Part shown: positions 10,762 through 19,110 of the stretch, one piece after another
Numbering within the stretch: the stretch's first letter is position 1
Layout: every line of letters starts with the position of its first letter
Source: Balanoglossus misakiensis
Lineage: Eukaryota; Hemichordata
Direction of reading: 5' to 3'
Assembly: GCA_040954595.2 (NCBI GenBank)
Contig: CM082582.2
Coordinates: 2,356,001 to 2,420,000 of the forward strand
Length of the DNA: 64,000 nt
Notes under the pieces: model-generated
What the model was told of the DNA's origin: nothing
What the model saw: only the letters and a program-made list of their open reading frames with translations
The model's database searches: none
Made by a program: the position numbers and the translations under genes

Positions 10762-11286
10762 TTATAAATCATGCACACTGTGCAGTAATTCCAGGAGCTT
10801 GGATTTGTTTGTTGCCCGTCGTAGTTGTGTATGCAGTGATGTTCTGTATGTTAACGGTAGTGTCTGAATTATGTCGTTGCATTCGTGTCGAAGTGTGGCA
10901 TTTGTTTTTTTTTCTTCTCTTTCAATTTCTGCTCTTTCTTTTTCTGTAACAAGTAGTATTTTTTTGCCAGTGCCTGGAGACTTACCTTGGCAGATGATAC
11001 TTACCAGGGAACGTCTTTTTTCTTCGGCATTGATGTTATAATTGCCAATGTGTCTATCCATAGCATCTCCTGAGATGGTAATAGGAGACCGACCATCCTG
11101 ATACTTGACATAAGATGTCTGTCTCAGTCGTCCCCTGAAACCCGTCAAGTCGTTAGAGTAGCCTGGGCGGCTACGTTCCAACGACTCGGGGTTTACAAGG
11201 CTAACGACTGAGAAGACTATCTTTCTCAGACTGGCCAGGGCATCATGCCTGCTACAGATGACAACCCACTTACCTGAATCGGGCAC
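10762..11286 (-). CDS. Hypothetical protein fragment, charged C-terminal helix
   Basis: An open frame of 174 codons with no family I recognise. The C-terminal third is highly charged (KERAEIEREEKKTNATLRHE), then a helical tail ending HSVHDL. A splice-donor-like ag/gtaagt lies on the minus strand at about 11278, and an overlapping frame (11226-11426, other register) could be an exon ending there. It may be the 3' part of the gene whose exons continue at 11506-11781 and 16973-18081. Expression and exon limits are uncertain. Confidence 0.4.
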   Translation of the reverse strand: MPDSGKWVVICSRHDALASLRKIVFSVVSLVNPESLERSRPGYSNDLTGFRGRLRQTSYVKYQDGRSPITISGDAMDRHIGNYNINAEEKRRSLVSIICQGKSPGTGKKILLVTEKERAEIEREEKKTNATLRHECNDIIQTLPLTYRTSLHTQLRRATNKSKLLELLHSVHDL

Positions 11287-11505
11287 TGGAGGAGCTCAGG
11301 CCTTGTTGTTTTAGTCGTACTCCTCCAGGACGGCGTCCGCACCTTGATGGGCATCAGGCCTACCAGATAGTGAAATGGCCTCGTACTTCTCCAGAGTTTG
11401 GAGAAGTATTGGTGGATACCGGGCACGGTCGGTCACGTCATAGACATCAATCATTTGGTAAGTGGGGTGATTCCGACCGTGCCACAGGGTGCGAAGGAGA
11501 TGTCG

Positions 11506-11781
11506 TCAAGCCCGTAGGTAAGTGGGTGAATTGAAGCTCGTGCCCTGTCGAAAGAGGAAAATTCCTTGTAAATGTTGTAGAAGAATATTGTAAATGAAAT
11601 TCATGTGAGAGTCTGTCACTGCTGCTGCATTCAACCAGCCAAAAAACAAACTGGTGGATGCATCAGCAGTGGGATTACTCACATCATGCACATGAAATTC
11701 CTGTAGCAATTCGCTCCACAGACAATCTATGAATTTGCAAAGAAGGTCAAATGAAATGTGATGATCAGAACACTTCTTCAC
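11506..11781 (-). CDS. Exon-like ORF of an unrecognised gene
   Basis: An open frame of about 91 codons, MKKCSDHHISFDLLCKFIDC onward, with no in-frame stop until 11506. A weak internal signal LFFGWLNAAAV is present. Upstream on the minus strand the frame is blocked by a TGA, but ag dinucleotides near 11786-11800 could be splice acceptors. It lies 80 bp from the insertion site of the 5.1-kb transposon, whose other flank (16973-17243) is also open on the minus strand. That makes a single interrupted gene likely. Confidence 0.4.
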   Translation of the reverse strand: MKKCSDHHISFDLLCKFIDCLWSELLQEFHVHDVSNPTADASTSLFFGWLNAAAVTDSHMNFIYNILLQHLQGIFLFRQGTSFNSPTYLRA

Positions 11782-11858
11782 ACATTCTAGAGATCTGCCT
11801 CAGGAGAATCCCTGAGATATAGCAAAGTCCCTGTAAATCCCAATACATAGAAACAAAT

Positions 11859-12165
11859 ACACGGGTTTCATAAGTCTAGCGCCCTCTTGTGGCTATCATG
11901 AATTTGACCTCAAAGCGAGGCCACTGGGTGTACGTCCCTGATGAGTTGATGACAGCTCATAAACACAGGCTCAGCGGTTTGTTGACGGAAGTGGCGACGC
12001 CGATAAAACTTTTCAAGGTAAGAATTTCTCGAATTCGCAGCTGTATTTTTGTTTTCAGTCATATTTTAAGCACCTTCTTGTTTAGCTTCTGAGATATTAT
12101 AGCAAAAAAAGTGTGAATTTTTGCGATCTCAAATTTTTTTTTTGGAGCGACCGATATAGCGCACG
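11859..12165 (+). repeat. Left terminal inverted repeat of the ISL2EU-type element
   Basis: Matches the reverse complement of 16660-16972 with few differences (for example an extra attttt in one copy). It contains gcgccctcttgtggctatca near the end and a short ORF-like stretch that is a shadow of the repeat. Similarity fades after the ggagcgaccga motif, although cgatcgactcagcgaaaaaa recurs internally on both sides. Confidence 0.9.
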
Positions 12166-12449
12166 GTTAGCTGGAAAGCCGGCATTCTGGTCAAAGGCAC
12201 GTATCGATCGATCGACTCAGCGAAAAAAAATCAAAGTTTACTTTCAGTTTTTGTTACCTTAATTATGATCGAGCCCATAGCCGAACTGCTAAGGGGTGTT
12301 ATTCACCGAAACTTTATGAATGAGAGCTTTTAAAAGTTTTAGTTTTATTGCAGACCTTCTGCAGCCTATATTCCTCTTGCATTTGTATTCATGTTCAATG
12401 CTTCACAGAGTAAAAAAAATGTAATTGACATGCTGGATTTTTACACAGA

Positions 12450-14548
12450 ATGGATGTCACCGTCAGTAATGTATCTCTCAGCGAAGATGATATCCCAGGA
12501 GCCAGCTTTGATGGTATTGATCCAGCAACGCTGAAAAAGGACTGGCTCCAATTTTGGTTAAGATGTAGGGGTGACACCCTGAAGAACTTAAAAACAAAGG
12601 CACAGTTGTTGACAAGGCAAGTAGGGGCTGGGTAAATTGTTTTTACGTGTTCCATTTGGTTTTGTTGATCAAACAATATAATAATAAATTATGGTCAAAT
12701 AAATGAAAATGCATGTATTGCAAATAATACTATTAAAATAACAATATTGAAACATTTGTTTTTTTCTGTAGAATAAAGGTGTACATGGAAAATGGAACTG
12801 ATGCAAAAATTGTTGATCCAGATCCAAACAAAAGCTATACTAAGATGAAGATACAGAAAATGAAGGCACTATCATCAGGCCAAACTCCAGCAAATGTCAT
12901 GTCAGCTCCTGTAGCACCTGTTGGACTGTCCACTTCTTACCCAAAAGATGGGTGGGGCACGTCGTTGCTAGGATTGCCTTTGTTCACTAGAGCACATATA
13001 AATATCCATCTCTCAAAAACAGGGAAGCAAGTAAAAGGGGATGCTGAGGATAATCACCCAACTAATCAGCAACGGGGAAAAGTGTTCTTTGAAGAAAAAT
13101 ATATCCATGATGTTATGACAAATAAAGACACAAAATACTTTTATTTTACAGCAAGGTGTAACCATAGCTACAAAAAACATGCAGAGCCACATAGACTGAA
13201 ACTAAAGCTTGATCTTCTGGATGGTAATGTTGTACATGCTAACTGTACCTGTAAAGCCGGACTTGTAGGCTACTGTAATCATACCCTTGCATTATTATTT
13301 CTGATTTCACAATGCTCTTTATTTGATTTAGAGGATGTTCAAGAGTTTGTAAATATTCACTCAAACATTACTTCTCCAACCTCTAGATTACAAGTGTGGC
13401 ACCATAGAAACAGAGGTTTGGGGGTTTTGCCAGAACCTGTTACAAGTTTGGCCATTCGCAAAGTTAAAGTTGATAGTGGTGAGTCAAAATATGCTGTGAC
13501 TTCAGCATTGTATGATGCCAGAAGAAATCCAAATCATGACAACAGTGCTGAAAAAAAGTTCAGAGAAAGTCTGAACCAAAAAAATCCACTGTTTGGGTTT
13601 GCGCAGTGCCAGGTCATGCCTGATGTATCATTAGTTGATACCAAATTTGGTAAAGTGCCAAATGGCTCAATTTTAAGCTATCAAACACGACACACAGAGT
13701 GTAGTTATTCTGTCTTTTGTGACATATCATCAGTACCAAGACTGCCATCTGATAATTTGTTAATAGATTTAAATTCTTTTCCTAATTTACCATACAAAGA
13801 AACCCCTATATATGACATTAAAATTAACAATGAACAGGAACATGCATGGTTTCAATCAATCAAATGTAACAAAGACAGAGAAAATATGATTGAAGCAGAG
13901 ACAAGAAAGCAGTCTGTCAGTGATAAGTGGTTTCTGTATAGAAAACCAAGGCTGACTGCATCAAATTTTCACGATGTATGTATAACAAAAAGAAATCACG
14001 ATGCCCTGTGTAATAGCTTATTTAATTCTGAAAGTTTTACAAGCAGATATACTGATCATGGCAAAAAATATGAAAGTGAGGGGTTGATAAAATATGCCAA
14101 ATACATGAATGACACAGATAATTATGTATCTCTACACAAATGTGGTCTAGTTATAAACCCCTCGTATTGTTTTCTTGGTGGTACACCGGATTCGAAAGTG
14201 GTCCATAGAAAATCATCTGAGCCATATGGTATTGTAGAAGTTAAATGCCCAGAAACAAAGAAAAATGTCACTCCGTTGGATGCATGCCTTGATCCAACAT
14301 TTTATTGTTATGATGACAATGGGCAGCCAAGGTTGAAAGTTTATCACAGATATTATCAGCAAATTCAGGGACAAATGGCAGTGTGTGGGCTGACTTGGTG
14401 CGATTTTGTTATATATACATTTAAAGGGCTCAGCATTGAGAGAATCATATTTGACAGTGTATATTGGCAAGAAATGTTGACAAAACTGGATGTTTTTTTT
14501 ACCGAACATTACATGCCATTTATCGTAACGAGAGAACAAAGTGCTTAA
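12450..14548 (+). CDS. SWIM zinc finger + YqaJ-type nuclease, second protein of the transposon
   Basis: Two exons, 12450-12616 and 12772-14548, give 647 residues. The intron has a GC donor (ag/gcaagt) and a polypyrimidine-ag acceptor. The phase 2 join makes an Arg codon and keeps the frame, so the GC-AG intron is well supported. After a short N-terminal helix there is a SWIM zinc finger (CTCKAGLVGYCNH: C-x-C-x7-C-x-H) and then a YqaJ-like PD-(D/E)xK nuclease: KPRLTASNF, FLGGTPDSKV (Asp), GIVEVKCPE (Glu-x-Lys) and QIQGQMAVCG. YqaJ enzymes are lambda-exonuclease relatives acting on DNA ends; its role in transposition is not established. It is convergent with the transposase gene, with stops 160 bp apart. 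No damage seen. Confidence 0.9.
12617..12771 (+). other. GC-AG intron
   Basis: 155-bp intron starting GCAAGT and ending tttttttctgtag. The phase fits only if the non-canonical GC donor is used, because a GT donor nearby would disrupt the frame. Confidence 0.75.
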
Positions 14549-14709
14549 CCATATTTTTATTGAATGTAGTTGATAAATGTAGTTGATGTTTTAAAAGATG
14601 TAAAATGTGTGCATGGTTGAAATGCAAATAAAAGACGTATTCATCAATTTAATATTTTATTTTATTATTCACATTACAGCTGTGCCACATCAAAGAACAG
14701 ACAAAATCC

Positions 14710-16356
14710 TCATGCACTTATTATAGGATTCTGTACATTACACAATAGTGCACTTACAGTCCACATTTCATTTACAATATTAAAAAGTGATATAGGGACA
14801 ACTCTGTCCCAGATATGAAAATTCTTAACTTTATTAATTGCCCTTTCTACATGTATGCGCTCAGCAGCAATTTTTTGTGTTTCTATAACATCTTCTGCAC
14901 TCATTTGGTCACGTTTCTCTAGAAATGGTGGAATATTCAGAGACACACCTTTAGGCCTCAAGAGGTCAGCTATGGTGAATCCCTTGTCTGCCATTACAGA
15001 GTCACCGTGGTCAAATGGCATATCCAGTAACCCTGATCTACATTCAATTTCTCTGTCAGATATGGAGCCAGTATATAAACTGCTGACAAATGTTACAGCT
15101 CCACTTGGAGCTATGCCTATTAGCCCCTTAAGTGTTACATGGTTTTTGTAATTAGACAATAATTGTGAATGTAAAATCAATGAACTGGGCATTTCCACCC
15201 TAATTTCTGAACAATCAATTATGATGCGGGTACTTGGGTACTTCACTGTAAATGATGCAGGCATGTTTCTTGTGATACTGGCTTTGTCTTGCCAAATATT
15301 AAGGTGACCCAGTTTCAAGTAAAGGTAATTTATCCAAGTTATAAATATTCTGCTTACAGTTGACATTGAAATGTTAAACAGAAATGCCAGGTGACGCTCA
15401 AAGAAACCCTGCCTTAAACGACACAAAGTAAGAAGAAATTCATCAATTGGCCGTAGGGTCCGAGGGCGACCCATTTTCTTGTCTGCTTGGCTTTTATCAG
15501 TATCATGTAATTTATTTGTTGAATTCCAGTAGTTAATATTTTCTCCCACTTTACCAGGGTCAATAAATTCAAAGACATCCATTAACGCCAGAAAATTTGG
15601 AAATCCTGTATAAGATGAAATTACCTCATCACTCTCTTTCATATTTTCAATGTTGAATTGATTACTTTTCAAATTCTTTATTTCTAAATCCTTTTTAATT
15701 AAATCCTCCCTCAATAGTTTTACTTTTTCTTTAAGCATTTCAATGGTTTTTGCATTTGAAAACTCTACATCAGCAATTTTGTTAATAAGTCTCTGGTTTT
15801 CAAAAGTAAGTCTTTCAATTTTTTCAAGGAGTTGCTGTTCATTCCTATGATTTCCAGATGAGATGCCCAGATGTGATTGGTCAACTTCATGACACCCAAG
15901 TGTCTGTTGATGAAGTACTTCAGTGCTTCCCAGCTGACATCTCTCGTGAAGGTCTCCTGTGGCGGAATCACTTACAGTAGACAATTTACCACTTGGATGC
16001 ATGCTGTGATTTTCATTTACCTCCATCAAAGTATTTTTCTGTGGTGCTGTTCTTGGTGTTGGTAACTTTCGTGCATGTTTTGTGGATGTCCATTTGAACT
16101 GTGATGGTACAGCATTCGGTTTGAGAAAATATTTATTGGCAAGGGTTCTTGATATGTCCTCATCTGTGAAATGCCTTGAGCAAACCTTTGTGTGATGTGT
16201 TATTTTGAAAAATTTTCCTTCATCCCTCTTGATTTTTGTTATCCATTGTTTTCTTCGCATTTTATCGTTTGGAAAAGAAAAAAAGGAAATTTTCTCCCCA
16301 TTCTCTCCTCTGTACCCAGCTCTTGTACAGAACGGTACACAACAGTTATGAACCAT
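14710..16356 (-). CDS. THAP-domain DDE transposase (HTH_4/DDE_4 type)
   Basis: About 548 residues from the ATG at 16356, chosen because it opens directly into a THAP domain. It lies just after a ttttttttttcag that may be a 5' UTR acceptor. The THAP zinc finger shows CCVPFC, then W, CSRHF and the closing AVPSQFKW. A coiled coil follows (about residues 185-240, LTFENQRLINKIADVEFSNA). Then comes a helix-turn-helix (GRPRTLRPIDEFLLTLCRL) and a DDE_4 catalytic core with Asp in IIIDCSEI, Asp in VMADKGF and Glu in HVERAINKVK. The triad is complete and there are no stops. THAP supplies sequence-specific binding, presumably to the TIRs. The ORF is of normal length for such transposases. Confidence 0.93.
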   Translation of the reverse strand: MVHNCCVPFCTRAGYRGENGEKISFFSFPNDKMRRKQWITKIKRDEGKFFKITHHTKVCSRHFTDEDISRTLANKYFLKPNAVPSQFKWTSTKHARKLPTPRTAPQKNTLMEVNENHSMHPSGKLSTVSDSATGDLHERCQLGSTEVLHQQTLGCHEVDQSHLGISSGNHRNEQQLLEKIERLTFENQRLINKIADVEFSNAKTIEMLKEKVKLLREDLIKKDLEIKNLKSNQFNIENMKESDEVISSYTGFPNFLALMDVFEFIDPGKVGENINYWNSTNKLHDTDKSQADKKMGRPRTLRPIDEFLLTLCRLRQGFFERHLAFLFNISMSTVSRIFITWINYLYLKLGHLNIWQDKASITRNMPASFTVKYPSTRIIIDCSEIRVEMPSSLILHSQLLSNYKNHVTLKGLIGIAPSGAVTFVSSLYTGSISDREIECRSGLLDMPFDHGDSVMADKGFTIADLLRPKGVSLNIPPFLEKRDQMSAEDVIETQKIAAERIHVERAINKVKNFHIWDRVVPISLFNIVNEMWTVSALLCNVQNPIISA

Positions 16357-16659
16357 GACTGAAAAAAAAAACATTCATTCCATTGAACATGAGCAGTTAT
16401 CAAAAATTATCATAGAGATCACGGTCACCTTTTTAGTACTAGTGTACAATCTGACAGTTTTATATTCACAGTCCCTTCGAAACTTTTATTCAGTACTGAA
16501 AATGCACACCACAATATCACATTATGGCATAATGCCACCTTGAGACTAAATAGTACCACAAATTATAGTTTTATTTACTGTATATCGACTTTTATTTTTT
16601 TTTTCGCTGAGTCGATCGAAGTAACAGTTACACTAAAACCCAAGTAACCGTATCGCGTG

Positions 16660-16972
16660 CTCTTTTTCGGTCGCTCCAAAAAAAAATTTTGAGATCGCAA
16701 AAATTGAAAGAAATTCACACTTTTTTTGCTATAATATCTCAGAAGCTAAACAAGAAGGTGCTTAAAATATGACTGAAAACAAAAATACAGCTACGAATTC
16801 GAGAAATTCTTACCTTGAAAAGTTTTATCGGCGTCGCCACTTCCGTCAACAAACCGCTGAGCCTGTGTTTACGAGCTGTCATCAACTCATCAGGGGCGTA
16901 CACCCAGTGGCCTCGCTTTGAGGTCAAATTCATGATAGCCACAAGAGGGCGCTAGACTTATGAAACCCGTGT
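16660..16972 (-). repeat. Right terminal inverted repeat of the ISL2EU-type element
   Basis: Inverted partner of 11859-12165, ending cttatgaaacccgtgt. The first bases after it are AT, identical to the duplicated target. Confidence 0.9.
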
Positions 16973-17270
16973 ATGATTTGACTGCATTGATTTCTTCATG
17001 TAAAAGGCCCGTCCTTAAAACAACCCATGAAAATATTCCCTCATGATCTTCTGATAAAATTTTCCGAATAATTACATATGGCAAGCCATCACACCTGATT
17101 ATAACCCATTCCATATATGTACAATAATCTCCACTGCCCTCGTCATGATTAAAATATTGTTTGATTTTTGCAAGTTTACCAATGTGATTAAGAATTTCTT
17201 TCACTGATTTGAAACAATTAGGATTTACAAAAATAGGAGACATAACATAAATATTTGCTTTATTTGCTTG
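16973..17270 (-). CDS. Exon of an unrecognised gene interrupted by the transposon
   Basis: A minus-strand open frame encodes MSPIFVNPNCFKSVKEILNH then ...YMEWVIIRCDGLPYVIIRKI and LLHEEINAVKS. The frame is open upstream of the Met to a possible acceptor (acttccag, about 17297-17304). The ISL2EU-type element lies exactly at its 3' side. Without it, the reading frame continues at 11856 for about 35 codons before a stop. No family recognised; the sequence has the feel of the repeated genes carried by large invertebrate transposons, but I cannot prove that. Confidence 0.5.
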
Positions 17271-17323
17271 TTTTGGGGGCTTTTTAACAATTCTGGAAGT
17301 TTACTTTCCCATGTGAGCAACCT

Positions 17324-17685
17324 TTACTTCACCAACACACTCATGCAAAATGGTTCCCTTCGAATGCCACAACCTCGACACTTAGCAATTCTCCATTTGC
17401 CCTTCGTGTGGGTGAAACCACACTTGGGGCAAATCTCGACGCTGTCAGTCTGTTGTTTTTGTTGTAAGTATGTGTCAATAGAGTCAGTCTGTGGTGCATT
17501 TTCTACATTGATAGTGGCTACAGAAGATAAAATTAAATCATCAACATAAGAAGCAATGGACTCTTTGACAACTGAATCAAACTCATCATACTTGCTGCCC
17601 TCTGTATTGGAAACATCTGTCTCTGAAACCTTCTGCCACTGACTTGGCTTCAACCCAGAATCATATTGCAGTGATGATTCTGGGT
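17324..17685 (-). CDS. Zinc-ribbon exon of an unrecognised gene
   Basis: The minus-strand frame starts after an acceptor-like tgcttctcag near 17687, covers LDPESSLQYDSGLKPSQWQK and an acidic/polar stretch, and ends with EICPKCGFTHTKGKWRIAKC then RGCGIRREPFC. CPKCG...CRGCG is a treble-clef or zinc-ribbon type pair of C-x2-C knuckles. A gtgaag donor near the end could splice to the exon at 17270-16973. DNA or RNA binding is plausible from the ribbon, but the target is unknown. Confidence 0.5.
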
Positions 17686-17793
17686 CCAGCTGAGAAGCAA
17701 TAATGTTAGTAAAATATCCAAAGTAACTGAATTACCATTTCTGTTAATGTAATTTTTAGAAAGATGTTGTTCATTATCAAAAGAAAATTCAAC

Positions 17794-18081
17794 TCACCCC
17801 TCAGGTGCATCTGGAAAATCAAAATTACCTTTGAAAAGAATATTGTTAATGACATCATAACATGGGCCTGCTGTTACGTGGCCCATGAGATCAACTGCCA
17901 GGCGACTTCTGGTCAAACTAAATAAAATAACTTGAATTGCAGAAATAAAACTACTCACAAACTTAGGATTCCTGGCAGTATAAAGAAGTTCAACGGCATG
18001 GGCAAGATATTGAGTGTTATTTTGGATTCCAGTATTTGGCATACAAATCTCCTCAAGAAGGAAACCAAGACAAGATTCCAT
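17794..18081 (-). CDS. N-terminal exon of an unrecognised gene
   Basis: A 95-codon open frame with its own Met (MESCLGFLLEEICMPNTGIQ) and an in-frame stop just upstream. It reads into a ggggtgagtt donor at its end. It contains AHAVELLYTARNPKFVSSFI and FSLTRSRLAVDLMGHV. It is predicted helical and mildly hydrophobic, with no signal peptide. It precedes the zinc-ribbon exon by about 100 bp, consistent with one gene. Confidence 0.5.
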   Translation of the reverse strand: MESCLGFLLEEICMPNTGIQNNTQYLAHAVELLYTARNPKFVSSFISAIQVILFSLTRSRLAVDLMGHVTAGPCYDVINNILFKGNFDFPDAPEG

Positions 18082-18202
18082 TATGACAATAGATTAGGTA
18101 AATCTATGTCTGATAAATTTTGAACAGACTACCTGTCTTGGTTTTGGCAGAGGAGATCTGCATGCCTGTAAATTTCTAAATTTTCTAATTTCCCAATTTC
18201 CC

Positions 18203-18463
18203 TTACAGCTTCCACCCTCTCTTCCCTTGTATTAACCTCCCCCCGATTTCCCTTTTCAGTCTCTCAATTTCTTCCTCCAACTCTTTTATTTTCTCTTTGT
18301 CCTGAAAATAAAATAAAATACACATGTTATTCAGAAATGCCATTTTGATCATTTCAAGGCCCAAACTGACAGCATTTTCTTTGCATTGATTGTAGACCAT
18401 TTCAATTACCTTGCTTCTGTCTTTCTCTTCGCCAGTCTTCTTTTGATTTTTTTTCATGTTCAC
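18203..18463 (-). CDS. Coiled-coil exon pair of an unrecognised gene
   Basis: The minus strand encodes MNMKKNQKKTGEEKDRSK, a gtaatt donor, and a tttattttattttcag acceptor followed by DKEKIKELEEEIERLKREIG. The latter is a strong heptad coiled coil. Read through, the intron also happens to be open, so splicing is inferred from the acceptor strength only. A further 33-bp exon-like piece (about 18130-18165) lies between acag and ag/gtagt. Its relation to the downstream Met at 18081 is unclear. Confidence 0.4.
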   Translation of the reverse strand: MNMKKNQKKTGEEKDRSKVIEMVYNQCKENAVSLGLEMIKMAFLNNMCILFYFQDKEKIKELEEEIERLKREIGGRLIQGKRGWKL

Positions 18464-18627
18464 ACTCCTGAAATAAATGCAACAGTTTTAAAACATTAAA
18501 TTATTATTCGCTCATGTAAGTAAGACCAGTAGAACAATTTTAATTAATTCTGAATAGAAAAAAATTGTTACTGACAACTGGACAAAAAACTACTTAATCT
18601 GTAGTGTATTATTTGAACATGATTACC

Positions 18628-18777
18628 TTTATTTTATTTTCATCCAAATCAAGTCACAACAAACTGTCCTTGTAACTTTTATACTCATGTGTATCACTAC
18701 AATTTCATTTAATCTCTATATTATAAAAGTTACAAGGAGAGTTTGTTGTGACTTGATTTGGATGAAAATAAAATAAA
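18628..18777. repeat. Long near-perfect hairpin (56-bp arms)
   Basis: Left arm 18628-18683 and right arm 18722-18777 are inverted copies with a single mismatch, around a 38-base loop. The arms end in tttattttatttt and aaaataaaataaa. No target duplication is obvious. Either a very young foldback element or an inverted duplication. Confidence 0.85.
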
Positions 18778-18779
18778 CA

Positions 18780-19110
18780 TCTTCGACAAAGCTTCAAAAA
18801 TTAAGCTTGTTTAAAGGTTTGTTTAGTAAAGCATTGTTGATTTTTTTTCACCAAGCTTTGAAGACGCTTGGCCAAAGATTGGAATTATAAGGTTTCTCAA
18901 AGGTCAGTACAGCTTAGGTTCAACTAAGGCTAGTAATAAGAAGCTTCAGCGAAGGTTGGCACACGACACGACCCCTTCAGCAAAGGTCGGCACGCAAACT
19001 CTTGTAGCAAGCTTCAGCACAAAGCTTTTTGCAACATTGTTCCAAGCTTTGTCCAAGGTACTGCACAATCGCGTGTGTAGAAGGTGCCAAATACAGGCGT
19101 TGCATGTATG
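18780..19110. other. AAGCTT/CAAAG-rich repeats, no gene
   Basis: Contains repeated words such as aagcttcag, caaagctt and agcaaaggtcggcac, including a near-duplicate of ttcagc-aaggt-ggcac at about 18945 and 18975. Looks like a decayed repeat; nothing coding seen. Confidence 0.4.

Larger units (their letters stand above)
11859..16972. mobile_element. Complete ISL2EU-type DNA transposon (5114 bp)
   Basis: Both ends begin ACACGGGTTTCATAAG, with an AT dinucleotide on each side (11857-11858 and 16973-16974), giving a 2-bp target duplication. The terminal inverted repeats run about 310 bp and are nearly identical. Inside are two convergent genes, a plus-strand SWIM/YqaJ nuclease (12450-14548) and a minus-strand THAP/HTH/DDE transposase (14710-16356), with catalytic residues intact in both. 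To my knowledge a DDE_4-like transposase paired with a YqaJ exonuclease is the hallmark of ISL2EU elements, relatives of PIF/Harbinger. High TIR identity and intact frames suggest recent activity. Confidence 0.92.

Noticed and set aside
15765-15971. Minus ORF and plus ORFs overlapping the THAP transposase
   Set aside because: Shadow frames of the well-supported transposase gene.
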